A DNA stretch of 9,007 nucleotides from CAMEON01 sp045602325 (GTDB lineage Bacteria; Bacillota; Clostridia; Oscillospirales; CAG-272), in contig JAZSBH010000046.1 in NCBI GenBank assembly GCA_045602325.1, forward strand, positions 1-9,007, given 5' to 3'. A program made the position numbers and the translations under genes. Positions within the stretch are counted from its first letter, which is position 1; every line of letters starts with the position of its first letter. Below, in pieces: positions 1 to 5,869 of this stretch. The notes under the pieces were generated by a model that was not told where the DNA came from, did no database searches, and worked only from the letters and a program-made list of their open reading frames with translations.

Positions 1-792
1 AAACCCCCTGTCACAAAGAAGATCGCAGGTATTCTTCGTGCCGTGGCAGGTACACCTCATCCCAAGAATTTCACTTCGGTGGTAATCTGCGCCGCCGGTA
101 GCTCCACCCGCATGGAAGCGCTCATGGGTGAGACCCGAAAACAGTTCATGGAGCTGGACGGTATGCCTGTGGTTGCCCGTACTCTGCAAGCCTTTGAAGC
201 GGCTGACACCATCCACGAGATCATCGTGGTCGCCCGCGAGGACGAGCTTCCACTCTATGAAAATTTCAAGGAGACCTACGGACTGACCAAGCTGACTAAG
301 GTCGTCAAGGGTGGTGCCACACGTCAGGAATCCGCTCGGCTTGGTTCAGACGAGGTAGACGAGCGCTGCAAATTCGTAGCGGTTGCCGACGCGGCACGGT
401 GTCTCATTACCCCGGACGAGATCCAGAAGGTCTGTCACGCCGCTTACCAGTGGAATGCCGCATCGGCGGGCGTCAAAGCCACCGATACAGTCAAGGTCTG
501 TGACTCCTCGGCATTTATTGACTCCACCCCCGATCGGGACTACGTCTGGATGGCACAGACCCCCCAGGTGTTTGCCCTGAATCTCTACCGCGCCGCCGCG
601 TACGTCGCTCGCGACGAGGATTTCAAGGCCACCGACGACAATCAGATGCTGGAGCACATCCGGGTTCCTGTAAAGATGGTTGCCTGCAGTCGGGAAAATA
701 TCAAGATTACCGAGCCCTCGGACGTGATCTTTGCCACCGCCATTCTGGAGGCACGAAAGAAGACAGCTTCCTCCAAGGAGGCCACCAAATGA
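1..792 (+). CDS. ispD: IspD, 2-C-methyl-D-erythritol 4-phosphate cytidylyltransferase (5' end possibly outside window)
   Basis: IspD transfers CMP from CTP to 2-C-methyl-D-erythritol 4-phosphate, the third step of the cytosolic MEP isoprenoid pathway. The earliest in-window start is a GTG at 43 (249 residues), but it has no convincing ribosome binding site and the frame stays open to base 1, so the true start may lie upstream. Numbering from that GTG, the nucleotide-binding loop CAAGSSTRM is at 16-24 (R23), RKQF at 32-35 (K33), GGATRQES at 90-97, DAAR at 116-119, TDTVK at 147-151, AQTPQVF at 171-177, TDDNQML at 197-203 and ENIKIT at 219-224. This order and spacing are those of IspD. The usual HDAARP box reads ADAARC, and the usual P before KQF is R; both are departures from the common consensus. 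ispF follows with a 4-base overlap, so the pair is probably translationally coupled. Identity is secure; only the start is uncertain. Confidence 0.93.
   Translation, partial: KPPVTKKIAGILRAVAGTPHPKNFTSVVICAAGSSTRMEALMGETRKQFMELDGMPVVARTLQAFEAADTIHEIIVVAREDELPLYENFKETYGLTKLTKVVKGGATRQESARLGSDEVDERCKFVAVADAARCLITPDEIQKVCHAAYQWNAASAGVKATDTVKVCDSSAFIDSTPDRDYVWMAQTPQVFALNLYRAAAYVARDEDFKATDDNQMLEHIRVPVKMVACSRENIKITEPSDVIFATAILEARKKTASSKEATK
775..780 (+). promoter_or_regulatory. Ribosome binding site of ispF
   Basis: AAGGAG lies 8 bases before the ispF ATG at 789, inside the last codons of ispD. It fixes the ispF start and supports coupled translation across the ATGA overlap. Confidence 0.8.
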
Positions 793-1256
793 GAATCGGT
801 CACGGATACGACGTGCATCGTCTTGTAGAGGGACGAAAGTGCATCATCGGCGGGGTGGATATTCCCTTTGAAAAAGGACTTCTCGGCCACTCCGATGCAG
901 ACGTGCTCCTGCACGCGATCATGGACGCGGTGCTGGGTGCCATGGCGGCGGGAGATATCGGGAAACTGTTTCCCGACAACGATCCCGCTTACAAGGGCGC
1001 CGACAGTCTGGCGTTGACCCGCCGTGTAGCAGCGGTTTTGAATGAGAAGGGATATCACCTTGTCAATGTGGATGCTACGGTGATCGCCCAAGCGCCTAAA
1101 ATGGCCCCCCACATCCCTGCCATGCGAGCCAATATTGCCGATGCCTTTTCGGTGGATATCGACTGTGTAAGCGTCAAGGCTACCACCGAGGAACGGTTGG
1201 GCTTTACGGGGGCGGGTGAAGGCATTGCCGCCCATGCGGTCTGCCTGATCGAATGA
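789..1256 (+). CDS. ispF: IspF, 2-C-methyl-D-erythritol 2,4-cyclodiphosphate synthase
   Basis: IspF cyclises 4-diphosphocytidyl-methylerythritol 2-phosphate to methylerythritol cyclodiphosphate with release of CMP, the fifth step of the MEP pathway. It works as a trimer with a zinc ion in each active site. The 155-residue protein is full length for the family. The N-terminal motif GHGYDVH supplies the expected zinc ligands D8 and H10, and HSDADVLLHAIMDA supplies H42 as the third. GDIGKLFPD is present in the middle, and TTEERLGFTGAGEGIAAHA near the C-terminus forms the nucleotide-binding part. The start is an ATG overlapping the ispD stop (ATGA), with a good AAGGAG site. IspD and IspF are adjacent or fused in many bacteria, so the arrangement is expected. 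No intrinsic terminator facing the + strand follows it, so transcripts may continue to rpe. Confidence 0.97.
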   Translation: MRIGHGYDVHRLVEGRKCIIGGVDIPFEKGLLGHSDADVLLHAIMDAVLGAMAAGDIGKLFPDNDPAYKGADSLALTRRVAAVLNEKGYHLVNVDATVIAQAPKMAPHIPAMRANIADAFSVDIDCVSVKATTEERLGFTGAGEGIAAHAVCLIE

Positions 1257-1262
1257 TTTCCC

Positions 1263-1298
1263 CATAAAAAAGAGTCGGCACCCATTGGCACCGACCCG
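1263..1298 (-). terminator. Intrinsic terminator facing the minus strand
   Basis: Read on the minus strand, GTCGGTGCC, loop AATG and GGTGCCGAC form a stem followed by TC and six T. Its two central TG/TG steps pair as G·U wobbles only in minus-strand RNA; in + strand RNA they would be C/A mismatches. The U-tract is also on the minus side. Both signs show the terminator serves a minus-strand transcript, although the neighbouring genes ispF and rpe are on the + strand. Confidence 0.72.
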
Positions 1299-1380
1299 AG
1301 ACACGCGCCGTGCGGCGTGCCCGCTGTCCCACGTCCTGTGCTTTCACCCTACGGCTTTCCCGCACGGACACGGCGCGGAT
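1263..1380 (-). ncRNA. Putative structured small RNA, family not recognised
   Basis: This is an inference from structure. Read on the minus strand, an outer helix is formed by 1370-1377 with 1304-1311 (8 bp, GC-rich; a ninth pair is possible with 1369 and 1312). It is directly followed by a second helix of 1362-1369 with 1333-1341 (8 bp with one bulged base). The terminator hairpin at 1274-1295 closes the 3' end. Bases 1309-1315 can alternatively pair with 1361-1367, so two folds compete. No open reading frame with a ribosome binding site occupies this strand. It does not match the 4.5S/SRP, tmRNA, RNase P or common riboswitch core motifs that I can recall. A minus-strand promoter is not clear: a TATGAG-like -10 at 1383-1388 has no good -35. 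It could instead be the tail of an antisense transcript from rpe. Confidence 0.4.
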
Positions 1381-1397
1381 ATCTCATACACCATGTT

Positions 1398-1425
1398 ATG
1401 ACAGAATTCGACCATACGTTACATA
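1398..1425 (+). promoter_or_regulatory. Possible weak promoter for rpe
   Basis: ATGACA at 1398-1403 and TACATA at 1420-1425 are separated by 16 bases, a poor but possible sigma-A promoter. The predicted transcript would begin just inside or before a small hairpin (CGGCTC at 1431-1436 with GAGCCG at 1441-1446) directly ahead of the rpe ribosome binding site. rpe could equally be read from the ispDF promoter. Confidence 0.3.
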
Positions 1426-1464
1426 GTCTGCGGCTCATCCGAGCCGAGACGGAAAGGAATCGTC

Positions 1465-2136
1465 ATGCTTTACATTGCTCCTTCCCTGCTGGCTGCTGAT
1501 TTTTCAGATCTGCGCAACGAGATCTCCCGCATGGAGGATGCGGGTGCCAATTACCTGCACCTGGACGTGATGGACGGTCATTTCGTCCCCAATATTTCCT
1601 TTGGTGCTGAGCTGATTTCTAAAATCCGCCCTCATACCAACCTGTTTTTCGACGTACATCTCATGATTTCGAACCCTCTTACCTATGCAGACAATTTCAT
1701 CAAAGCAGGAGCCGATATCATTACCTTCCATTATGAGAGCGTCGAAGATCCTATGGCTACTCTGAAAGCCATCAAAGCCAAGGAGATCCCCTGCGGCATC
1801 GCCATCTCCCCCAAGACCCCCGCCGAAGCGATCTTTCCCTTCGTAGGTGTGGCTGACATGATTCTGGTCATGACGGTGGAACCCGGATTTGGCGGCCAGT
1901 CACTGATCCCCGAATGCCTGGACAAGGTACGTGCCATTCGCCGTTACGCCCAGAGCAAGGGTATGGACATCAAACTGGAGGTAGACGGCGGCATTAGTGA
2001 GGACAACGCGTCCTACTGTACTGAGGCAGGCGCCAACATTCTGGTAGCAGGGTCTGCCCTGTTCAAAACCAAGCGGCCGCGGTCGGTCATGGCGGCTATG
2101 CGTGAGGCGGGCAGAGAGCATCCGTTTTTGGGGTAA
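1465..2136 (+). CDS. rpe: Ribulose-phosphate 3-epimerase
   Basis: Rpe interconverts D-ribulose 5-phosphate and D-xylulose 5-phosphate in the pentose phosphate pathway. It is a cytosolic TIM-barrel metalloenzyme. The 223-residue length is normal. The conserved N-terminus IAPSLLAADF (4-13) is followed by LHLDVMDGHFVPN, which holds metal ligands H32 and D34. FDVHLM gives H65, and LEVDGGI gives the catalytic D174. The phosphate-binding glycine loops MTVEPGFGGQ (136-145) and VAGSALF (194-200) are also present. The ATG at 1465 follows GGAAAGGA at 1451-1458, a good ribosome binding site. The gene is last in the + strand block and ends at a hairpin terminator shared with the convergent hisS. Nothing is missing or unusual. 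Confidence 0.97.
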   Translation: MLYIAPSLLAADFSDLRNEISRMEDAGANYLHLDVMDGHFVPNISFGAELISKIRPHTNLFFDVHLMISNPLTYADNFIKAGADIITFHYESVEDPMATLKAIKAKEIPCGIAISPKTPAEAIFPFVGVADMILVMTVEPGFGGQSLIPECLDKVRAIRRYAQSKGMDIKLEVDGGISEDNASYCTEAGANILVAGSALFKTKRPRSVMAAMREAGREHPFLG

Positions 2137-2280
2137 GAGAGCAGGAGAACGGGAGAGCGTGCCTCCGGCGTCCAAAGGACTTTTGGAAAACCTCCTCACT
2201 TCGTTCGGTGCGAATTTGCCTACGGCAAAAATAAAGACAAATGAAAATTATTTGCCTCTTTTTGAAAGTTTTTGAAAAGG
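2137..2280. repeat. Intergenic hairpin-rich element, probably a dispersed repeat
   Basis: This non-coding stretch is a chain of short inverted repeats: TCCAAA 2171-2176 with TTTGGA 2182-2187, CAC 2197-2199 with GTG 2208-2210, and TTTGCC 2215-2220 with GGCAAA 2224-2229. A T/A-rich run then leads into the large terminator hairpin. From memory, similar sequence (GCCTCCGGCG-type start, TTTTTGAAAAGGGG, G-rich hairpin) recurs between genes in many clostridial genomes. Only one copy is in this window, so the repeat status cannot be shown here. Confidence 0.4.
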
Positions 2281-2282
2281 GG

Positions 2283-2342
2283 TGCGGGGGGAAACTTCTT
2301 TCAGAACTGCTTGCAGTTCGGTTTCCCCCCGCATATTTTTTT
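2283..2342. terminator. Large convergent terminator between rpe and hisS
   Basis: A perfect 13-bp stem is formed by 2283-2295 (TGCGGGGGGAAAC) and 2321-2333. It encloses a second perfect 7-bp stem, GAACTGC 2304-2310 with GCAGTTC 2313-2319. A run of seven T (2336-2342) follows on the + strand, so it ends the rpe transcript. It lies just beyond the hisS stop and probably also stops hisS transcripts, with only a short T run (after ACCCC) on that side. Confidence 0.85.
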
Positions 2343-2343
2343 A

Positions 2344-3618
2344 TCAGAACTTATTCTCGATCTCATCGGGATACCGCACGTCGATAAACGCGGTATATCC
2401 CTCCGCCTCCAGCTTCTGCTTCTGGAAGCCCACGTTCTTGTTCATCTTCTGTACCAAGACGATCTTCCCTGCCTCGCGGAGGGTATTGCACTTGCACTGG
2501 AGCGCGGCCACGTCGCCCGACCCAAAGGCCTTGCCATAGAGCACGGCCACCTTCTCGCGGCTACCCTCGGCCTTGAACTTCTTCTCCAGCAGAGCACCGA
2601 CGATGCGCTCAAAGCCAATGGAGAAGCCGCAGGCGCAGGTGGGTGTACCTGTAAAATTACCGATCATGTTGTCATAACGGCCGCCGCCGGCGATGGAGGA
2701 GCCCTTAAAATCCTCGGACTTGATCTCAAAGATAGTGCCGGTATAGTAGCCCATGCCGCGAACCAGGGTGGGATCAAAGGAGAGATTGAACTTACCGCCC
2801 GACATGAGGGCAACGTTCTCAAAGATCTGGCGGATGTTGTCGGCCACGCCGGGCTCCATGCAGTCACCAAAGGCCTCGTCCACGTAGGTGAAACGATCCT
2901 CGGCGGTCATAAAGCCGTGGAAAATGGTCATGTAGGTCTCCACCGACTCGGGGGTAAAGCCCGACTCCAGCAGCTCCTTCTTGACACCGTCCTCGCCGAT
3001 CTTGTCGTACTTATCCAGGATGATGAATGCCTTGTTGTAGTCTTCCTCGGCAAAGCCTGCTTTCTTGGCCATGCCCTTGAGGATACGGCGGTCGTTGACC
3101 ATGACGGTGTTGCCCTTGACACCTACGCTGTCCAAAAACAGGGAGGTGACGAAGATCAGCTCAGACTCGGCGGTGTTGGAGGGGTCGCCCAGAATGTCGA
3201 TGTCGCACTGGGTAAACTGGCGGAAGCGCCCCTTCTGGGGACGGTCGGCGCGCCAAACAGAACCCACCTGCAGAGACTTGAAGGGGGCGGGGAGGCTGCC
3301 CACGTTATTGGAATAGTAGCGGGACAGAGGCACTGTCAGATCGTAGCGCATACCCGAGTCGCACAGCTCGTCGTAAGAAGCATTTTCCAAGGACTCGCTG
3401 AGCTTCTCGCCGCGCTTGAGCACCTTAAAGATGAGCTTTTCGTTCTCGCCGCCCTGCTTGTTGGTAAGGTTCTCGATGCGCTCCATGCAGGGAGTCTCGA
3501 TCTGAGTAAAGCCAAAAGAGGTGTACATATACTTGAGTTTAGCCAGCAGATACTCGCGGATCTCCATCTCGGCGGGGAGAATGTCGCGCATACCCTTGAC
3601 GGTTTCTTTAATAAACAT
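2344..3618 (-). CDS. hisS: Histidyl-tRNA synthetase
   Basis: HisRS charges tRNA-His with histidine in the cytosol as a class II dimer. The 424-residue protein starts with KGMRDILPAE (8-17) and contains DLTVPLSRY (93-101). Motif 2 is VWRADRPQKGRFRQFTQCD at about 121-139, the histidine-specific loop RGMGYYTG is at 287-294, and motif 3 GFSIGFERI is at 331-339. The C-terminal anticodon-binding region (about 354-424) is short. The motif 2 wording (VWRADRPQKGR..QFTQCD) resembles the eukaryote-like or 'clostridial' HisRS type more than the FRYERPQ.GRYRQFHQ type of Bacillus; this is a reading from memory. The ATG at 3616-3618 has GGAAGGA 9 bases ahead. A near-consensus promoter at 3653-3681 drives it alone. 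A 473-codon open frame on the opposite strand is a shadow of this gene. Confidence 0.97.
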   Translation of the reverse strand: MFIKETVKGMRDILPAEMEIREYLLAKLKYMYTSFGFTQIETPCMERIENLTNKQGGENEKLIFKVLKRGEKLSESLENASYDELCDSGMRYDLTVPLSRYYSNNVGSLPAPFKSLQVGSVWRADRPQKGRFRQFTQCDIDILGDPSNTAESELIFVTSLFLDSVGVKGNTVMVNDRRILKGMAKKAGFAEEDYNKAFIILDKYDKIGEDGVKKELLESGFTPESVETYMTIFHGFMTAEDRFTYVDEAFGDCMEPGVADNIRQIFENVALMSGGKFNLSFDPTLVRGMGYYTGTIFEIKSEDFKGSSIAGGGRYDNMIGNFTGTPTCACGFSIGFERIVGALLEKKFKAEGSREKVAVLYGKAFGSGDVAALQCKCNTLREAGKIVLVQKMNKNVGFQKQKLEAEGYTAFIDVRYPDEIENKF

Positions 3619-3627
3619 ATTTTTTCG

Positions 3628-3634
3628 TCCTTCC
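3628..3634 (-). promoter_or_regulatory. Ribosome binding site of hisS
   Basis: GGAAGGA on the minus strand, 9 bases before the ATG; it fixes the hisS start. Confidence 0.75.
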
Positions 3635-3652
3635 GAATAAAATCAATATCTT

Positions 3653-3681
3653 ATTATATCACAAATAGTTATATTTGTAAA
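3653..3681 (-). promoter_or_regulatory. Sigma-A promoter of hisS
   Basis: On the minus strand TTTACA (3676-3681) and a perfect TATAAT (3653-3658) are separated by exactly 17 bases, with TG one base before the -10 (extended -10). The leader to the ATG is only about 30 bases, leaving no room for a T-box, which many Firmicute hisS genes carry. Expression therefore looks constitutive. Confidence 0.85.
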
Positions 3682-3691
3682 GACTTTTTCT

Positions 3692-3739
3692 AAAAAAACC
3701 GACTCTCCCCGCTTTTTTGGGGGAAGAGTCGGATTTTTT
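3692..3739 (-). terminator. Terminator of the truA-cvpA operon
   Basis: CCGACTCTCCCC (3699-3710) pairs with GGGGAAGAGTCGG (3720-3732), giving a stem of 12 bp with one bulged A. On the minus strand seven T follow (3692-3698), directly after the cvpA stop. Six T on the + side (3734-3739) make it symmetrical, so it could work both ways. It insulates the operon from the hisS promoter, which begins about 10 bases further on. Confidence 0.88.
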
Positions 3740-4395
3740 CACGTGTGGAACAATGCTTCTTGAATCCCGTCGAAAAAACACAGGATAAGGGAGTTCTCCA
3801 CAATCTCCCCGTATCCCAAAACTTCCAGAATGGCACCCAGGACTGCCGAAAGAAAGACCACCGTCAAGATCCCGCTGATTGCCCCCAGCGCAAGACCGAG
3901 AAGACTGTCCACTGTATGGATAACGGGGAGTTTGGTCAGTTTTTTCAGGAAGAAAACCGCCACGGTCAGCAGGACGTAGGCAAGGATGAACAGAAGAATA
4001 TGCCCGATCACCGAGGCGATAACACCCGAAATTCCTTCTGCCACGGTATGCGACCACCGCTCGGCCAGATCAAACAGATCTTCCGTGGGATCAGCTACGG
4101 TGTTATCCAGATAGGGGAGAAAAGCGGCGGGGACCCGGGAGATCAATGCTTCCACGCGACCGTCAGCGGCAGCAGCCATATCCATGAAACGGGCGTTGAC
4201 CCGTTCAAATATAGGGGGATGAATCCAAATTCGGTCGATCCGTGCTGAAAAAGCCGAGCCACAGGACAGGGTGATCACAAGGGACAATATCAGCCGCCCG
4301 CAACGCAGTACCGATTCGGCAAAGCCCCGTTTCCAACCGCGAAACACAAGAAACCCGAGCACGCCAATTAGCAGGATATCCACGACGAAGTGCAT
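3739..4395 (-). CDS. cvpA: CvpA family membrane protein
   Basis: This is a 218-residue integral membrane protein of the CvpA (colicin V production) type. The molecular function of this family is not settled; in other bacteria it is linked to envelope stress and to colicin V export. Hydrophobic segments lie at about 3-19, 30-50, 122-150 and 165-190, with a hydrophilic loop (51-120) between the second and third. The short basic turn FRGWKRGF (18-25) after the first helix and DSLLGLALGAISGIL (163-177) are typical of the family. The ATG at 4393-4395 has AAAGGAG 9 bases ahead. The start codon is buried in a perfect 13-base inverted repeat. It is last in the operon after truA and the anchored propeller-like gene, 145 bases downstream of the latter, and ends at a strong terminator. 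The family call rests on topology and motifs, so confidence is moderate to good. Confidence 0.8.
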   Translation of the reverse strand: MHFVVDILLIGVLGFLVFRGWKRGFAESVLRCGRLILSLVITLSCGSAFSARIDRIWIHPPIFERVNARFMDMAAAADGRVEALISRVPAAFLPYLDNTVADPTEDLFDLAERWSHTVAEGISGVIASVIGHILLFILAYVLLTVAVFFLKKLTKLPVIHTVDSLLGLALGAISGILTVVFLSAVLGAILEVLGYGEIVENSLILCFFDGIQEALFHT

Positions 4396-4440
4396 ACTAT
4401 AATACTCCTTTCAAGGAAGGATATATCATAGTATGCACTT
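4388..4440 (-). promoter_or_regulatory. Inverted repeat enclosing the cvpA ribosome binding site and start codon
   Basis: AAGTGCATACTAT (4388-4400) is the exact reverse complement of 4428-4440. After one mismatch a further 3 bp can pair (4402-4404 with 4424-4426). The ATG of cvpA (4393-4395) is within one arm. The AAAGGAG ribosome binding site (4405-4411) lies in the loop, where TCCTT and AAGGA (4406-4410 with 4413-4417) can form a second small hairpin. If transcribed from upstream, the RNA would hide both translation signals. As DNA it could also be an operator. Confidence 0.6.
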
Positions 4441-4540
4441 GTTTTAGAGATTTATGGCGATTTTTCCAAAGAATTTCGAGCTTGACTCAAACATTCCGCT
4501 CAGATCTCGGATGAATAGCCCTCAAAATATACACTTAGGG

Positions 4541-5869
4541 TTATTCTTTCACGAAATCATCCTCGTCCAGCCGTGCGGCGTAGGCGGGGGTGCAGACCAG
4601 AACCTCGTCCTCCGCGGGCAGGATGGTCAAGGTATCATGGCTGATAGCAGCAGAAGCGAGCCCCTTCCCGTTTCCGGACAAACGGTAGAGCTTGTCCTTG
4701 GTACGGATATAGAGAATATCTCCGCCAAAAGCCATTTCAACGGCGCTCCCTGAGATTTGAACAGGATGTGTGGCGTCCATACTTACACGATACACGATAC
4801 GCCCGTTTTTATCAAATACTTTCAACTCGTTTTCCGAAATATCGGTATCTACTTTTGATAGAATTGCCACGCGCCCATCCCCGATGGCACAGAGCGTGGG
4901 AGTAGTTCCATCAAACAACGCTTCTCCCTTAACGGTGGCATCGGTATCCCAAATCAGGAGTCGGTCGGAGCACACTACGGCGAAGCGATCCTCGGTGACA
5001 AAGCCACAGGCACTGCCAAAGGATCCTGACAGCGTGGCAGATTCCTGGCTGATCCTCTTTTCAATACGGATCAGGGTGATCTTGGTCTCCCAAATACCGT
5101 TTACGGATTCCACCGAGACCACCCCCAATCGGTCTCCTTCCCGATTCATGGATAGGCCGGTTACGTAACCGTTCAAATGACAGTTCGCCAGTTTTTCCAT
5201 ATCTCCGTCGTAGATGATCACCTCGGAAGTATAATCGCGGGAACGGGTGACGATGGCAAAATGGCCATTATCCCCCACCGCCGCATCGTACACGGGATAT
5301 TCGGTGATCTCTCGGTAGACCTGAACAAAGGAATTATACACCGAAAAGGTTCTCTCTCCCCGTCCGAAGGTGAGGCAGTATTTATCTGATGCCCGTACGC
5401 AGGGCTCAGCATAGGCCACGTTGACCGACAGTGTCTGGCGTCCCGAACCGCTCATGGCGGTAACCACCTCGCTACCTGCAATTACCATGCCGCCTCGGTA
5501 GAGGACAAAATCGGCGTCCGAGGACGAAATGGGGTAACTGATCTGATCGGCCTGCGACTGGGCGGTCTGGGTAGCCGCACCGATATCCTTGGCCAGGTAG
5601 TAGAGATTCTCGTAGGTGATGAGGCGGTGGTTGCAAAGCACGGTAACCACCACGAAAACCAAAAGCACCATATAGAGCACCACGCGAACGAAACTCAAAC
5701 GGTTGGCCAGATTTTCATAGTAAGGAATGGAGGGAGACGAGAAATCAATGGGTTCCTCCGAAAGAACCTCATCGGTCTGTTTGGTAAATTTCCGAACGCG
5801 GTCTGCAGCGCGGTCGTAGAGATCGCGGGTGAGCTTTCGGAGTCGGTTAAAGGGATTCTTCTTCGGCAT
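4541..5869 (-). CDS. Membrane-anchored beta-propeller-like protein, DUF5711-like
   Basis: The function is unknown. The 442-residue protein has a basic, probably cytoplasmic N-terminus (1-57), one membrane helix at about 61-79 and a long extracellular part. That part is made of repeating short beta-strand units, for example DAAVGDNGHFAIVTRSRDYTSE, VTGLSMNREGDRLGVVSVES and CAIGDGRVAILSK, which suggest a WD40-like propeller. It resembles the DUF5711 proteins of clostridia; this is from memory. The open frame extends 30 codons further upstream, to 5959, but I chose the ATG at 5867-5869. AAGGAGG sits 6 bases ahead of it, and the protein then begins MPKKNPFNRLRKL. This start lies within the end of truA (23-base overlap), implying coupled expression. 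Its place between truA and cvpA suggests an envelope role. No terminator was seen after it, so cvpA is probably co-transcribed. Confidence 0.75.
   Translation of the reverse strand: MPKKNPFNRLRKLTRDLYDRAADRVRKFTKQTDEVLSEEPIDFSSPSIPYYENLANRLSFVRVVLYMVLLVFVVVTVLCNHRLITYENLYYLAKDIGAATQTAQSQADQISYPISSSDADFVLYRGGMVIAGSEVVTAMSGSGRQTLSVNVAYAEPCVRASDKYCLTFGRGERTFSVYNSFVQVYREITEYPVYDAAVGDNGHFAIVTRSRDYTSEVIIYDGDMEKLANCHLNGYVTGLSMNREGDRLGVVSVESVNGIWETKITLIRIEKRISQESATLSGSFGSACGFVTEDRFAVVCSDRLLIWDTDATVKGEALFDGTTPTLCAIGDGRVAILSKVDTDISENELKVFDKNGRIVYRVSMDATHPVQISGSAVEMAFGGDILYIRTKDKLYRLSGNGKGLASAAISHDTLTILPAEDEVLVCTPAYAARLDEDDFVKE

Noticed and set aside
642..1304. 220-codon open frame on the minus strand
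   Set aside because: Antisense to ispD and ispF; its start lies in the terminator hairpin, without a ribosome binding site.
1395..1420. tRNA T-loop-like string (TTCGACC / GGTCGAAT) in the ispF-rpe gap
   Set aside because: No T stem, acceptor stem or anticodon arm can be built around it on either strand.
1317..1499. 60-codon open frame on the + strand in the ispF-rpe gap
   Set aside because: It has no ribosome binding site, overlaps the start of rpe, and its protein reads as translated structured RNA.
2272..3693. 473-codon open frame on the + strand
   Set aside because: It lies exactly antisense to hisS, whose motifs are unmistakable. Its L/G/A/H-rich protein has no domain pattern, and its start lies in the terminator region without a ribosome binding site. 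It arises from the codon bias of hisS.
4514..4545. Inverted repeat near the stop of the DUF5711-like gene (AATAGCCCT and AGGGTTATT)
   Set aside because: It pairs fully only as + strand RNA, where no gene ends. On the minus strand it has a mismatch and no U-tract, so it is not a convincing terminator.
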